A stretch of 12,466 bases of DNA from Pontimonas sp. (GCA_017852615.1 JAFMKX010000008.1:1-12466), one strand, 5' to 3'. Positions 1 to 6,814 are shown, counted from the stretch's first letter. Notes: generated by a model from the letters alone, not told the origin. Numbers and translations: made by a program.

Positions 1-311
1 AGGAGGTAGGGGAAATCCCATCCTGCCCGGGACATCTGATCCTTCATTCCTTCGACGTCGTCATCCGGATACGCATCAAGGTCGTTACTGACCACTGCCA
101 GGGTGACGAGCCCTTGCGGGGCAAACGTTTTCACCATCTCGCCCACTGCCTGTTCGATGTGGCGAACGTAGGGGCAGTGATTACAGACAAAAGCAACGAG
201 AGTGGCTTTCGCGCCTGGCTGACGAAGGGCGTGGCTTTCTCCGTTGCCATCGGGCAAGGATTTCTCGGGAAGGCCATAACCGATCAGAGTGTGGGGGGAT
301 TCGACAGCCAT
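1..311 (-). CDS. Thioredoxin/peroxiredoxin-like family protein (partial, C-terminus beyond left edge)
   Basis: The first 103 residues are present and the gene continues past base 1. The start is the ATG at 309-311. It is preceded by AGGAA six bases upstream, a site that overlaps the stop codon of the hydrolase gene at 321-323, so the two genes are translationally linked. After a short N-terminal strand region, residues 42-48 read VCNHCPY, a CxxC motif at C43/C46 followed by cis-Pro-like YVRHIE. This is the hallmark of a small family of thioredoxin-fold redox proteins (AhpC/TSA-Redoxin-like) widely annotated as thioredoxin family protein. A following strand (LVTLAVVSND) fits the same fold. No signal peptide is seen, so the protein is probably cytosolic. 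The redox partner and substrate are unknown. Family assignment is firm; exact function is inferred only as thiol-disulfide or peroxide reduction. Confidence 0.85.
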   Translation of the reverse strand, partial: MAVESPHTLIGYGLPEKSLPDGNGESHALRQPGAKATLVAFVCNHCPYVRHIEQAVGEMVKTFAPQGLVTLAVVSNDLDAYPDDDVEGMKDQMSRAGWDFPYL

Positions 312-320
312 CGATGATTC

Positions 321-1337
321 CTATTTCTGGTGAAGGGCCTGGTGGAAAAAGTCTGTCAGGGCTTGGGAGTAACGAGTGGTTTCACTCAGCATGCCCTCGG
401 TGTGGTCGGATCCTTCGAAAGTCTCTAAGGAAATATCCACACCGACCGATTCGGCATAATCTCTGAATTTGAGGGCACCTTCATAGGCGAGTCGTTGGTC
501 ATCGGTGCCGTGAAGGAGAAGGATGGGTCGATCTCCCGCTGCTTCGATACCTGCAGGAATCGATGTTTTGTTGAGATTGACACCTCGTATTTTGGCCGCA
601 GTGTCAGCCAACTGCCATAAGAAGCCAGGGAAGCCTTGGAATTCCACTTCTTTACGCGCTGTTTCTGCAAAATCAAAAATCGGTGCTTCGAGTGCGAAGG
701 CAGCAACATTGTCTGTCTTCGCCGGAAGTATTGCAGTGGCGATCGCACCACCCGAGACACCGAACATTCCAATCTTGCTAGGGCTGATTCCCTTTTCTGC
801 GACTAACCAGTCGGCCACGGCAGCAAAATCATCGGACTCGTCTTGACCCGCAGAATGGCGTCCATCCACGCAGGTGGATTCGCCGGTGTCTCGTTGGTCC
901 ACGAGCAAGACGTTGAATCCCGCTCGAGCCAGCATGGAGCTTGGCAGCAATGCGTTGTAGTCGCGACGCGAGGTTCCGTAACCGTGGGTGACAATGACGG
1001 TTTCTTGAGCGGCAGGGTAGGTGGGCCTAATCCACCAAGCTGCCAATTGAACCCCGCCCGCCCCAGGGATGGTGACTTCATCCACGGGGATATCGGTAAT
1101 CCACCACTCCGAGAGGTCGTAGTCGACCCACTTGTCCCACCCGCTCCCGGGGAAAGGGCCATTGTCGATACCGGGAGTGAAGAACTGGCTGGGGCTATTG
1201 GGTAAGTCATCGGCATTGATTTCGCACGGCACGCTCGTTCCCTCGCGATACACGTAGTCGCCAAGAGCCAGGCCACCGACGGAGATGAGGACGAAAATTG
1301 CTCCCAGACTGATGGCCCATTTGGTTCGCGCGCGCAT
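321..1337 (-). CDS. Alpha/beta hydrolase with N-terminal membrane segment
   Basis: This is a 338-aa serine hydrolase. Residues 5-26 form a hydrophobic segment after a basic start (MRARTK), indicating a signal anchor or signal peptide, so the catalytic domain likely faces outside. HGYG at 118-121 is the oxyanion-hole motif. GVSGG at 193-197 is the nucleophile elbow, with Ser195. HGTDD at 276-280 supplies the acid and SDHTEG around 310-315 supplies His312. The order matches bacterial esterase/peptidase-like alpha/beta hydrolases, but the substrate cannot be read from the sequence. There is no Shine-Dalgarno site. A -10-like TAACCT lies exactly 6 bases upstream of the ATG and TTGGCC sits 17 bases further up, suggesting a leaderless transcript. 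The thioredoxin-like gene starts 9 bases after its stop, so they probably form an operon. Confidence 0.88.
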   Translation of the reverse strand: MRARTKWAISLGAIFVLISVGGLALGDYVYREGTSVPCEINADDLPNSPSQFFTPGIDNGPFPGSGWDKWVDYDLSEWWITDIPVDEVTIPGAGGVQLAAWWIRPTYPAAQETVIVTHGYGTSRRDYNALLPSSMLARAGFNVLLVDQRDTGESTCVDGRHSAGQDESDDFAAVADWLVAEKGISPSKIGMFGVSGGAIATAILPAKTDNVAAFALEAPIFDFAETARKEVEFQGFPGFLWQLADTAAKIRGVNLNKTSIPAGIEAAGDRPILLLHGTDDQRLAYEGALKFRDYAESVGVDISLETFEGSDHTEGMLSETTRYSQALTDFFHQALHQK

Positions 1338-1343
1338 CCTGTG

Positions 1344-1372
1344 AGGTTACTGCGAAATGCTCGGAGGGCCAA
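1344..1372 (-). promoter_or_regulatory. Predicted sigma70-type leaderless promoter of the alpha/beta hydrolase
   Basis: On the minus strand TTGGCC (1367-1372) is followed by a 17-base spacer and TAACCT (1344-1349), then 6 bases (CACAGG) and the ATG at 1337. This is the best complete -35/-10 pair in the window. The initiation point would fall at or next to the start codon, matching the absence of a Shine-Dalgarno site. Confidence 0.55.
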
Positions 1373-1392
1373 GCGGGCGAGGGTCTCTGGTC

Positions 1393-2004
1393 TTATGTGC
1401 GGGACGCTGCCGGTGTCCCATCCGAGTATTCCCAGAGATACAGGGCTGCATAGGTGCGGTAAGGCCGCCAGGTGTTGGTCAGCTCTAGGGGGTCGCTATC
1501 CTCCCCGAACAGTGCGCTGAGCGCGTTTCTTAACCCCAAGTCCCCTGGCGACCAGACATCGGGGTGTCCCATGCCAAACATCAAAAACATCTCGACCGTC
1601 CAGGGCCCAATACCTTTGAGTGCCGTCAAGGACTGGGTGATCTCGGCATCACTCATCCCCTCGAGTTCAAGAGGATCTAGTCGGCCATCGAGAAATGCCT
1701 GAGCGAGGCCCCTGATATAGGTGGCCTTGGACTGGGAGAGACCATGCTGGCGCATGTCCTCAACGCTCAAGTTCGCCAAGGTCTCGGGGCTAAACCCTCC
1801 CACGGCATCGCGAAACCGGCTCTCGATCGTGTCTGCCGCTTTGACTGAGAGTTGTTGGCTGATGATGGTGCCCACGAGAACATCAAAGTATTCACCCGGT
1901 GGTTTGGGGGTGATGTGGCGAAGCTCATAGTTGTCAATTAGCTTGGCCATCACCTCACTGGTGCCGCGGAGGTGATCAAGTGCTTCGAGGTGCCGTGTGG
2001 TCAT
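1393..2004 (-). CDS. DNA-3-methyladenine glycosylase 2 family protein (AlkA-like, HhH-GPD)
   Basis: This is a 203-aa base-excision DNA glycosylase that removes alkylated bases and acts on DNA in the cytoplasm. The N-terminal half contains FDVLVGTIISQQLSVKAA (40-57), typical of the HhH-GPD superfamily. The helix-hairpin-helix is LTALKGIGPWTVEMFLM (126-142). Asp155 in WSPGDLGL (151-158) is the expected catalytic aspartate. It lacks the extra N-terminal AlkA domain and the cysteines of the Nth iron-sulfur loop, so it is a compact 3-methyladenine glycosylase rather than endonuclease III. It follows the DUF1801 gene by 9 bases. No Shine-Dalgarno site is seen, but a -10-like TAGCCT sits 6 bases before the ATG, so it may also have its own leaderless promoter. 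Family call is firm; exact base preference is inferred. Confidence 0.9.
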   Translation of the reverse strand: MTTRHLEALDHLRGTSEVMAKLIDNYELRHITPKPPGEYFDVLVGTIISQQLSVKAADTIESRFRDAVGGFSPETLANLSVEDMRQHGLSQSKATYIRGLAQAFLDGRLDPLELEGMSDAEITQSLTALKGIGPWTVEMFLMFGMGHPDVWSPGDLGLRNALSALFGEDSDPLELTNTWRPYRTYAALYLWEYSDGTPAASRT

Positions 2005-2010
2005 GGGCTA

Positions 2011-2016
2011 AGGCTA
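2011..2016 (-). promoter_or_regulatory. Possible internal leaderless -10 element for the DNA glycosylase
   Basis: TAGCCT on the minus strand lies exactly 6 bases before the glycosylase ATG (2004). Its first three bases are the TAG stop codon of the upstream DUF1801 gene (2014-2016). No convincing -35 is visible. The call rests on matching the placement seen at other genes of this window. Confidence 0.35.
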
Positions 2017-2571
2017 GGTGAAGTGGGTGACCTTGTGGGGCTCTCCCTCCGCCGTGAACGTTGTCCACGCCCCCACTTGGGCACCTCGATTAAAGGAACC
2101 GCTTCGCATGATGACCCCTGTTCGTCGATAAAACTCCCAGGGCCCCTGCATTTCTTTGTTGGTGTATTTCCCTCGGGCTTTGAGAACCCCGTGGGAATAA
2201 AACTCCATGAATTGACCACGACGTGTGGGGTAACTCGCGTTGATGACACGTATTCGAGCTGCGATGAGTTTTTTCATAAAAGAAGCCGGAGGGGCTTTGT
2301 CGCGATCGAAATGGATGGTGCCCTTAGTGGTGGAAAAAGCTTCTAGTTCCTTGCCCAGAAGCTCGTGAACTCCAGCACCGGGAAAAAGGCTGTTGTGGCG
2401 GCTAAACCCCATCAGCGAGATCACCAGCACTCCCTCAATGCGAAAACTCGGCATCCCCCAGGAGATGTCTTCCGTGCACGTAGGCAGCAGTTTTCGAATC
2501 TGATGGAGGACGTCAATCAGCGCTTCACGTTGAGTGGCCGGGAAAACATTAAAAGCTTCTTCGCTGGTCAT
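2014..2571 (-). CDS. DUF1801-domain protein with C-terminal MORN-like repeats
   Basis: This is a 185-aa protein. Residues 1 to about 115 match the DUF1801 (YdhG-like) fold, with the characteristic EDISWGMPSFR (34-44) and a C-terminal RDKAPP...KKLIAARI segment. Residues from about 118 on look different. They contain repeated short hydrophobic/Gly units (FMEFYSHGVLKARGKY, GPWEFYRRTGVIMRSGSF, GAWTTFTAEGEPHKVTHF) that resemble the MORN-type repeats of YwqK-like proteins. The biochemical role of DUF1801 is not established. The ATG overlaps the SRAP stop codon (ATGA, 2568-2571) and no Shine-Dalgarno site is present, so translation is probably coupled to SRAP. Its position between two DNA-damage genes suggests, but does not prove, a repair-linked role. 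DUF1801 is confident; the MORN label is by visual resemblance. Confidence 0.8.
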   Translation of the reverse strand: MTSEEAFNVFPATQREALIDVLHQIRKLLPTCTEDISWGMPSFRIEGVLVISLMGFSRHNSLFPGAGVHELLGKELEAFSTTKGTIHFDRDKAPPASFMKKLIAARIRVINASYPTRRGQFMEFYSHGVLKARGKYTNKEMQGPWEFYRRTGVIMRSGSFNRGAQVGAWTTFTAEGEPHKVTHFT

Positions 2572-3245
2572 GACGACGTGATGTCTTTCACTAGGTGGGC
2601 CCCTTCTCCCCGCACAGCATTAACGCGATGATACGACCACCCGGCAATGAGATCGCCTGCTTTAGCGCTCATCGACTCGAGCAGCGAAGCCCCGCTCACA
2701 CCAGGATCAAGCCAGGTATCAACATCAGCAACGTCGAGAATCACAGGCATTCGATCGTGTACCTCAGCGGCGCATCCGACACTGGAGCGGGTCACTATTG
2801 TGGTGGTCGCCATCGCGATGCCATCGGCGGGGTTTGTCCACCAGGAATACAGGCCCGCTAGAGCCGCCACGCGGTGGTTATCAGGGAAGAGGTAATAGGG
2901 GGTTTTGGCTCCTGCCTCACCGGACCACTCGTAATAACCAGACACAGGAATGAGGCAGCGGGTGGATTTCAGAGCATCACGAAACGTCGGTTTTTCCGCG
3001 GCAGTTTCTGATCGAGCATTGAAGGTGGGGTATGTGAGGGTGAGCTGCGGTGACCACGACGGAATCAGCGACCAATGAGCCGGGCCAATAATGCGCTGTC
3101 CGTCACTCGTGGTCACCACGATCGGAATGGTCGACGTAGGGGCAATATTCCACCGAGGCACCCATTCGGGGAACCGAGTTGAGCTTGCTAAGAACTCGAG
3201 AATGAGGGCATCCATACTCAAGTCCAGGGCAAAGCGTCCGCACAT
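2568..3245 (-). CDS. SRAP domain protein (HMCES/YedK-type, SOS response-associated)
   Basis: This 225-aa protein belongs to the family that covalently captures abasic sites in single-stranded DNA through the amino-terminal cysteine. It begins MCGRFAL, leaving Cys2 as the N-terminal nucleophile after Met removal. RWNIAPT carries Asn33, NARSE spans 76-80, YYEW holds Glu106 and HDRMPVIL holds His163. These match the known active-site set (Cys2, Asn, Glu, His) of YedK/HMCES. The length is usual for the bacterial family. It is the first gene of a unit with DUF1801 (4-base overlap) and an AlkA-like glycosylase. No Shine-Dalgarno site precedes it; CAGACT lies 6 bases before the ATG. No LexA box was recognised in the 38 bases to the divergent ureohydrolase start. 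Confidence 0.93.
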   Translation of the reverse strand: MCGRFALDLSMDALILEFLASSTRFPEWVPRWNIAPTSTIPIVVTTSDGQRIIGPAHWSLIPSWSPQLTLTYPTFNARSETAAEKPTFRDALKSTRCLIPVSGYYEWSGEAGAKTPYYLFPDNHRVAALAGLYSWWTNPADGIAMATTTIVTRSSVGCAAEVHDRMPVILDVADVDTWLDPGVSGASLLESMSAKAGDLIAGWSYHRVNAVRGEGAHLVKDITSS

Positions 3246-3251
3246 GTTTCT

Positions 3252-3257
3252 AGTCTG
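3252..3257 (-). promoter_or_regulatory. Possible leaderless -10 element of the SRAP gene
   Basis: CAGACT on the minus strand is followed by 6 bases (AGAAAC) and the ATG at 3245. No Shine-Dalgarno site or clear -35 is visible. It shares the short divergent gap with the ureohydrolase promoter. Confidence 0.35.
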
Positions 3258-3270
3258 GCCCGACTCGTCG

Positions 3271-3276
3271 TACTGT
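3271..3276 (+). promoter_or_regulatory. Possible leaderless -10 element of the ureohydrolase gene
   Basis: TACTGT is followed by 7 bases and the ATG at 3284. There is no Shine-Dalgarno site. The element overlaps an in-frame GTG at 3275, which argues for ATG 3284 as the real start. Confidence 0.4.
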
Positions 3277-3283
3277 GGAAGCT

Positions 3284-4279
3284 ATGAATTCCGATGATGG
3301 TGTTCCCCCCGGTATGCGCGAGCAACTAGATTCCCCGTCTTTCCAAGGGTTAGCCACGTTTGGCATGCAACCTTTTGTCTCAGAAGCCTCCCAACTCGAC
3401 GCCTACAAGCCAGATATCGCGGTCATCGGTGCTCCCTGGGACGCGGGAACCACCAATCGCCCCGGTGCGAGGTTTGGTCCCCGAGCGCTGCGGGCCAATG
3501 CGTATGACCCGGGGACGTATCACCTCGACTTGGGTATCGAAATCTTTGACCATCTCCGGGTGGTGGATTTTGGCGATGCCATCATCAGCCATGGAATGTG
3601 GGAACAAGCCAAGAAATCCATCTACGACCGAGTGAGCGCGGTCACCACTCGGGGGATTGTGCCCGTCATTCTTGGCGGAGATCACTCTGTTACCTGGCCC
3701 AGCGCCACGGCTGTCGCCGAAGCTCACGGGTTTGGCAACGTCGCAATGATTCACTTCGATGCGCATGCTGATACCGCGAATGAAATCGAAGGTAACTTCG
3801 CCTCTCACGGCGCCATGATGCGCCGGCTGGTCGAATCGGGCGCCATTCCGGGGGATCGTTTCCTCCAGTTAGGCCTGCGAGGGTATTGGCCAGGCGAGGA
3901 AGACCAACAGTGGATGCGCGATAACAATCTCAAGCACTACATGATGCAGGAATTCTGGGAACGAGGCGCGATGCCCGTTCTGGATGATGTCATCGCCGAG
4001 GCCAAGAAGAGAGCCCCGAAGGCCTACATTTCGATTGATATTGATGTTTTGGATCCAGGCTTTGCTCCCGCCACGGGAACTCCGGAACCCGGCGGGTTTG
4101 CCCCGATTGATCTACTGCGCATCATTCGACGCCTCACGCGCGAGCTTGACGTGGTGGGCTTTGATGTGATGGAGGTAGCACCGGCATATGACCATGCTGA
4201 TATCACGGTCAATAATGCGCACCGCCTGATCTGGGAGTTCTTTGCCGGTATGGCTACTAAGAACAGGGAGGAGGCTTAG
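3284..4279 (+). CDS. Agmatinase-family ureohydrolase (substrate uncertain)
   Basis: This is a 331-aa binuclear metal hydrolase of the arginase/agmatinase superfamily, which releases urea from a guanidino compound. Metal ligands are all present, numbered from ATG 3284: GGDHS with His134, the FDAHAD motif with Asp159, His161 and Asp163, and SIDIDVLDP with Asp252 and Asp254. The loop TTNRPGARFGPRALR (about 56-70) is the usual substrate-lid region near the N-terminus. Such proteins are usually labelled agmatinase (SpeB, giving putrescine), but guanidinobutyrase, guanidinopropionase and guanidine hydrolase share these motifs, so the substrate is open. An in-frame GTG at 3275 is an alternative start, less likely because a -10-like TACTGT overlaps it. 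The gene is divergent from SRAP and overlaps the LysE gene tail-to-tail by 4 bases. Confidence 0.88.
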   Translation: MNSDDGVPPGMREQLDSPSFQGLATFGMQPFVSEASQLDAYKPDIAVIGAPWDAGTTNRPGARFGPRALRANAYDPGTYHLDLGIEIFDHLRVVDFGDAIISHGMWEQAKKSIYDRVSAVTTRGIVPVILGGDHSVTWPSATAVAEAHGFGNVAMIHFDAHADTANEIEGNFASHGAMMRRLVESGAIPGDRFLQLGLRGYWPGEEDQQWMRDNNLKHYMMQEFWERGAMPVLDDVIAEAKKRAPKAYISIDIDVLDPGFAPATGTPEPGGFAPIDLLRIIRRLTRELDVVGFDVMEVAPAYDHADITVNNAHRLIWEFFAGMATKNREEA

Positions 4280-4887
4280 GCGCGCAGCGGCAGAGCGATT
4301 CCAATAACCATAAAGATCCCGCCAAAGATTCGATTGAAGCGCTTGCCAAAGCGGGCAAGGAAGGGCTGAATTTTTGCGGATGCTGTGGCAATAAAGGATT
4401 CGGTCACGATTTCAATGCCCACGAAGGTCGCTGCCATGACAGCAAATTGGGGTAGTACATCTCTGGTGGTGCTCAGAAACTGAGGCAAGAAGGCCACAAA
4501 GAACAGGATCCCTTTGGGGTTAGTCACGGCCGCGAGAAATCCCTGGCGAAAAAGGATGGGACCGCGTGTGCCGCTTTCCTGGGGGCCCTGAAGTGCCCCC
4601 ACTGCGGGTGAGCGCCAGACCTGAATGCCCAGCCACACTAAATACGCACCGCCAACCCACTTCAACACCGTGAGCGCGTTGGCGGAAGCGGCCAAGAGGG
4701 CGCCAATGCCAAAAAGCGACCCCGCAATAATCAGGGTGAATCCCAGTGCCCCGCCGGCGATCGTGAACGCTGTTTTTCGTGGCCCATAGAGGGCGCCGTG
4801 GGTGAGAGCGAGAAGGCCGTTAGGTCCTGGGGTGAGGGAAAGACCTGCTGCTGCAGCAACGTAGAGAAGCCAGGTGTCAATATCCAC
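4276..4887 (-). CDS. LysE family translocator (amino-acid/metabolite exporter)
   Basis: This is an about 203-aa inner-membrane protein with around six hydrophobic segments. SLTPGPNG near residues 17-24 is the family signature in the first helix. GGAYLVWLGI (about 79-88) and FRQGFLAAVTNPKG (about 113-126) are further conserved RhtB/LysE landmarks. The family exports basic or neutral amino acids and related metabolites; the substrate here is unknown. Two in-frame GTG starts exist, at 4893 and 4887. I chose 4887 because CATACT lies exactly 6 bases before it, as at other genes here, and because MDIDTWLL is the usual N-terminus of the family. It shares its last 4 bases with the convergent ureohydrolase. 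Maf lies upstream on the same strand. Confidence 0.88.
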   Translation of the reverse strand: MDIDTWLLYVAAAAGLSLTPGPNGLLALTHGALYGPRKTAFTIAGGALGFTLIIAGSLFGIGALLAASANALTVLKWVGGAYLVWLGIQVWRSPAVGALQGPQESGTRGPILFRQGFLAAVTNPKGILFFVAFLPQFLSTTRDVLPQFAVMAATFVGIEIVTESFIATASAKIQPFLARFGKRFNRIFGGIFMVIGIALPLRA

Positions 4888-4893
4888 CAGCAC

Positions 4894-4899
4894 AGTATG
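4894..4899 (-). promoter_or_regulatory. Possible leaderless -10 element of the LysE-family gene
   Basis: CATACT on the minus strand is followed by GTGCTG and then GTG at 4887. It abuts the earlier GTG at 4893 directly, leaving no room for initiation before that codon. It therefore supports the downstream start. Confidence 0.4.
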
Positions 4900-4908
4900 G
4901 CGCTAGTT

Positions 4909-4948
4909 CGCCTCAGAACCCGCTTCGGCGCAAGATGCTCGGGAGGCG
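4909..4948 (-). other. Weak inverted repeat between maf and the LysE-family gene
   Basis: CGCCTC (4909-4914) is the reverse complement of GAGGCG (4943-4948), enclosing a smaller 3-bp stem at 4921-4930 (CGC TTCG GCG on the plus strand). It lies just after the maf stop and could end maf transcription. There is no T-run and the stem is short, so this is tentative. Confidence 0.2.
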
Positions 4949-4949
4949 G

Positions 4950-5564
4950 TTATGTCCACAGCGAGTGGTACTCGTGACCAAGCTCCATAATCAATGTGCG
5001 CAAGGCCCGTGCCGACATTCCAATCACGGCGTAGGGGTCACCCACAACACGATCAATAAAAGCGGCTGCGAGACCATCGAGAGTGAACGCACCCGCCACT
5101 TTCAGAGGTTCCCCACTCGCCACGTAGGCAGCGATTTCCTCATCAGTAATGGTCGGCGAAAACGAAATCTCGGCGCTGGCAACAACGCCGGTGCCCCCGC
5201 GCACCTCGCCTCCGGTGTGATCGATGACATAGAGACCCGAGTGCAAAGTGCCGGTTTTTCCTCGCATCATCCTCCAGCGGGCTATGGCCACTTCGGGTTC
5301 ATGGGGTTTGCCATAGTGGGCGCCTTCGAATTCAAAAACTGAATCGCCTCCGATGACCAGGCCATCAATGGCCGGGCTGAGCACACTGTGTGCTTTGAGC
5401 TTGGCCAAATGCAACGCGACAGCCGCCGCCTCAGAGTTATCGACCATGTCTTCGGTCGCTTGCTCTTCATCGACGTCGGGAACCACCACGGTGGCGGAAA
5501 GCCCAATGTCGTGCAGTATTTGTTTGCGTGCGGGCGAGGTCGAGGCGAGATAGAGCTGGGTCAT
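4950..5564 (-). CDS. maf: Maf family nucleotide pyrophosphatase
   Basis: This 204-aa Maf/HAM1-fold enzyme hydrolyses non-canonical or modified nucleoside triphosphates to monophosphates plus pyrophosphate. The N-terminal LYLASTSPARKQIL (4-17) is the Maf signature loop. GGDSVF (72-77) carries the catalytic Asp74, in a D-S version of the usual D-T. GKP (86-88) and GEPLKVAGAFTLDGLAAAFI (151-170) followed by VVGDPYAVIG complete the conserved C-terminal half. I chose the ATG at 5562-5564 because the reading frame can be extended 23 codons upstream only into the methyltransferase gene and that stretch does not resemble Maf. The gene starts 2 bases after the methyltransferase stop codon, so the two are co-transcribed. 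Substrate preference (dTTP/UTP type versus m7GTP type) cannot be fixed by eye. Confidence 0.92.
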   Translation of the reverse strand: MTQLYLASTSPARKQILHDIGLSATVVVPDVDEEQATEDMVDNSEAAAVALHLAKLKAHSVLSPAIDGLVIGGDSVFEFEGAHYGKPHEPEVAIARWRMMRGKTGTLHSGLYVIDHTGGEVRGGTGVVASAEISFSPTITDEEIAAYVASGEPLKVAGAFTLDGLAAAFIDRVVGDPYAVIGMSARALRTLIMELGHEYHSLWT

Positions 5565-5566
5565 GA

Positions 5567-6802
5567 TCAGAGACTGTTGTTCACAAACGTGGCAATGGTT
5601 TCCATGTGGTGGGTATGGGGAAAAAGATCCCACGATTCAATGAATACCATCTCGTAACCGGCCTTGGACAGAAGCCCGGCATCTCTGCCCAGTGCTACTG
5701 GGTCGCAGGCGACGTAGATAATTTCTCCCACACCGAGCGTGACTAAGGAGTCGATGACATCAGCCTTGGCGCCACTGCGCGGTGGATCCACAATCACGGT
5801 GGCACGGGCGTAGCGATCTTTATCAGCCGAGCCCATTTTTGCTACTTGCTCACGCAGCCACCTATCTACGCGGGCAGAGACCGCCTCGATATCGGCGATG
5901 CCGGCGAGGTTTTGTTGGACGTAGTTGAGGGCAGAATCATCAGATTCGACTGCGGTGATCGACAGGGTGTCCTCACTCATCGACGCTAAAGCATGCGCCA
6001 ACAGGCCCACTCCGGAGTAGAGATCCATATTGGGGGCATCGGCATGAAGCCGCTCTGGCACGACCGCTCTGGTCACCGCGTCACTGAGTAATTGTGGTGC
6101 ACCATCATGAACCTGCCAGAAGGATTGGTCGCTCAGGTGAAAAGTGGCGCCGCCCACTCGCTCGGTGATATCGGTGGGGCTTTGGTTATCAATCACCAAT
6201 CGAATCCCGGAGCCTGTCGTGTCGAGGGCCCTGACCGAATCGGCACCCTCATAGGTGGTCTCGAGAAGTCCAGATTTCTGAATGCCCCGCGAAGCAAGAG
6301 GGACACTGGTGACGGGGATCACGGTGTGGGAGCGCTCCGCGTAGGGCCCCAGGCGCCCTGACGCGTCCGCGTGCAACGTCACGCGGGTTCGCCACTCCAG
6401 GCCGTTTCGCTCATCATCCCCGGGAACCGATTCAACGCGGACGTTGTGAGCTAGAGAACTGGTGAGGCCTCCAAAGCGTTGAAGTGAGTCACGCAAAATC
6501 TCGGTTTTGAGCTCTCGCTGGTGGGCCAACTCAATATGGCCGTAGTCGGCACCGCCAGCTCGATGATCTGGTTTTCGAGAGATGTCTGCTTCTGCCCAGA
6601 TATGGGGAACGCGATGCGGGCTGGGTGTGAGAATCGATATCGCTTCAGCGCGCCAGAGGGATTTCTTGGAAGTTTCGACCAGCTCGGCCTCGACAACCTC
6701 GCCGGGGATAACGCCCGGACAAAAAACGACTCGGCCATCGATGCGGCCAATTCCCGACCCACCGTGAGCCATGGTTGTAATCTCAAGTTCAACGGTATTC
6801 AC
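5567..6802 (-). CDS. TRAM-domain, TrmA/RumA-family SAM-dependent RNA (uracil-5) methyltransferase
   Basis: This is a 411-aa enzyme that methylates uracil C5 in tRNA or rRNA using S-adenosylmethionine. Residues 1 to about 60 form a TRAM RNA-binding domain (MAHGGSGIGR at 11-20, VIPGEVVEAEL). The C-terminal methyltransferase has DLYSGVGLLA (260-269, SAM loop), VESDD (285-289) and DPPRSG (339-344). The catalytic Cys366 lies in YVACDPVALGRD, and Glu401 in HHMETIA is the general base. The cysteine set that binds a 4Fe-4S cluster in RlmD-type enzymes is absent from the insert around 66-95, so no cluster is expected. The start is GTG at 6802, needed to complete the TRAM strand. TAGGCT lies exactly 6 bases upstream with no Shine-Dalgarno site. 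RNA target is unknown. maf follows 2 bases after the stop. Confidence 0.9.
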   Translation of the reverse strand: MNTVELEITTMAHGGSGIGRIDGRVVFCPGVIPGEVVEAELVETSKKSLWRAEAISILTPSPHRVPHIWAEADISRKPDHRAGGADYGHIELAHQRELKTEILRDSLQRFGGLTSSLAHNVRVESVPGDDERNGLEWRTRVTLHADASGRLGPYAERSHTVIPVTSVPLASRGIQKSGLLETTYEGADSVRALDTTGSGIRLVIDNQSPTDITERVGGATFHLSDQSFWQVHDGAPQLLSDAVTRAVVPERLHADAPNMDLYSGVGLLAHALASMSEDTLSITAVESDDSALNYVQQNLAGIADIEAVSARVDRWLREQVAKMGSADKDRYARATVIVDPPRSGAKADVIDSLVTLGVGEIIYVACDPVALGRDAGLLSKAGYEMVFIESWDLFPHTHHMETIATFVNNSL

Positions 6803-6808
6803 CAGGTA

Positions 6809-6814
6809 AGCCTA
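6809..6814 (-). promoter_or_regulatory. Possible leaderless -10 element of the RNA methyltransferase-maf unit
   Basis: TAGGCT on the minus strand is followed by TACCTG (6 bases) and the GTG start at 6802. There is no Shine-Dalgarno site and no convincing -35. Confidence 0.42.

Noticed and set aside
803..1372. 189-aa open frame on the minus strand overlapping the alpha/beta hydrolase
   Set aside because: It lies in another frame of the hydrolase gene, which has clear catalytic motifs; its own translation is rich in Ser/Pro/Thr with no recognisable domain.
5565..5633. 23-codon N-terminal extension of Maf
   Set aside because: It lies inside the methyltransferase coding end and does not resemble Maf; the family's N-terminus begins at ATG 5564.
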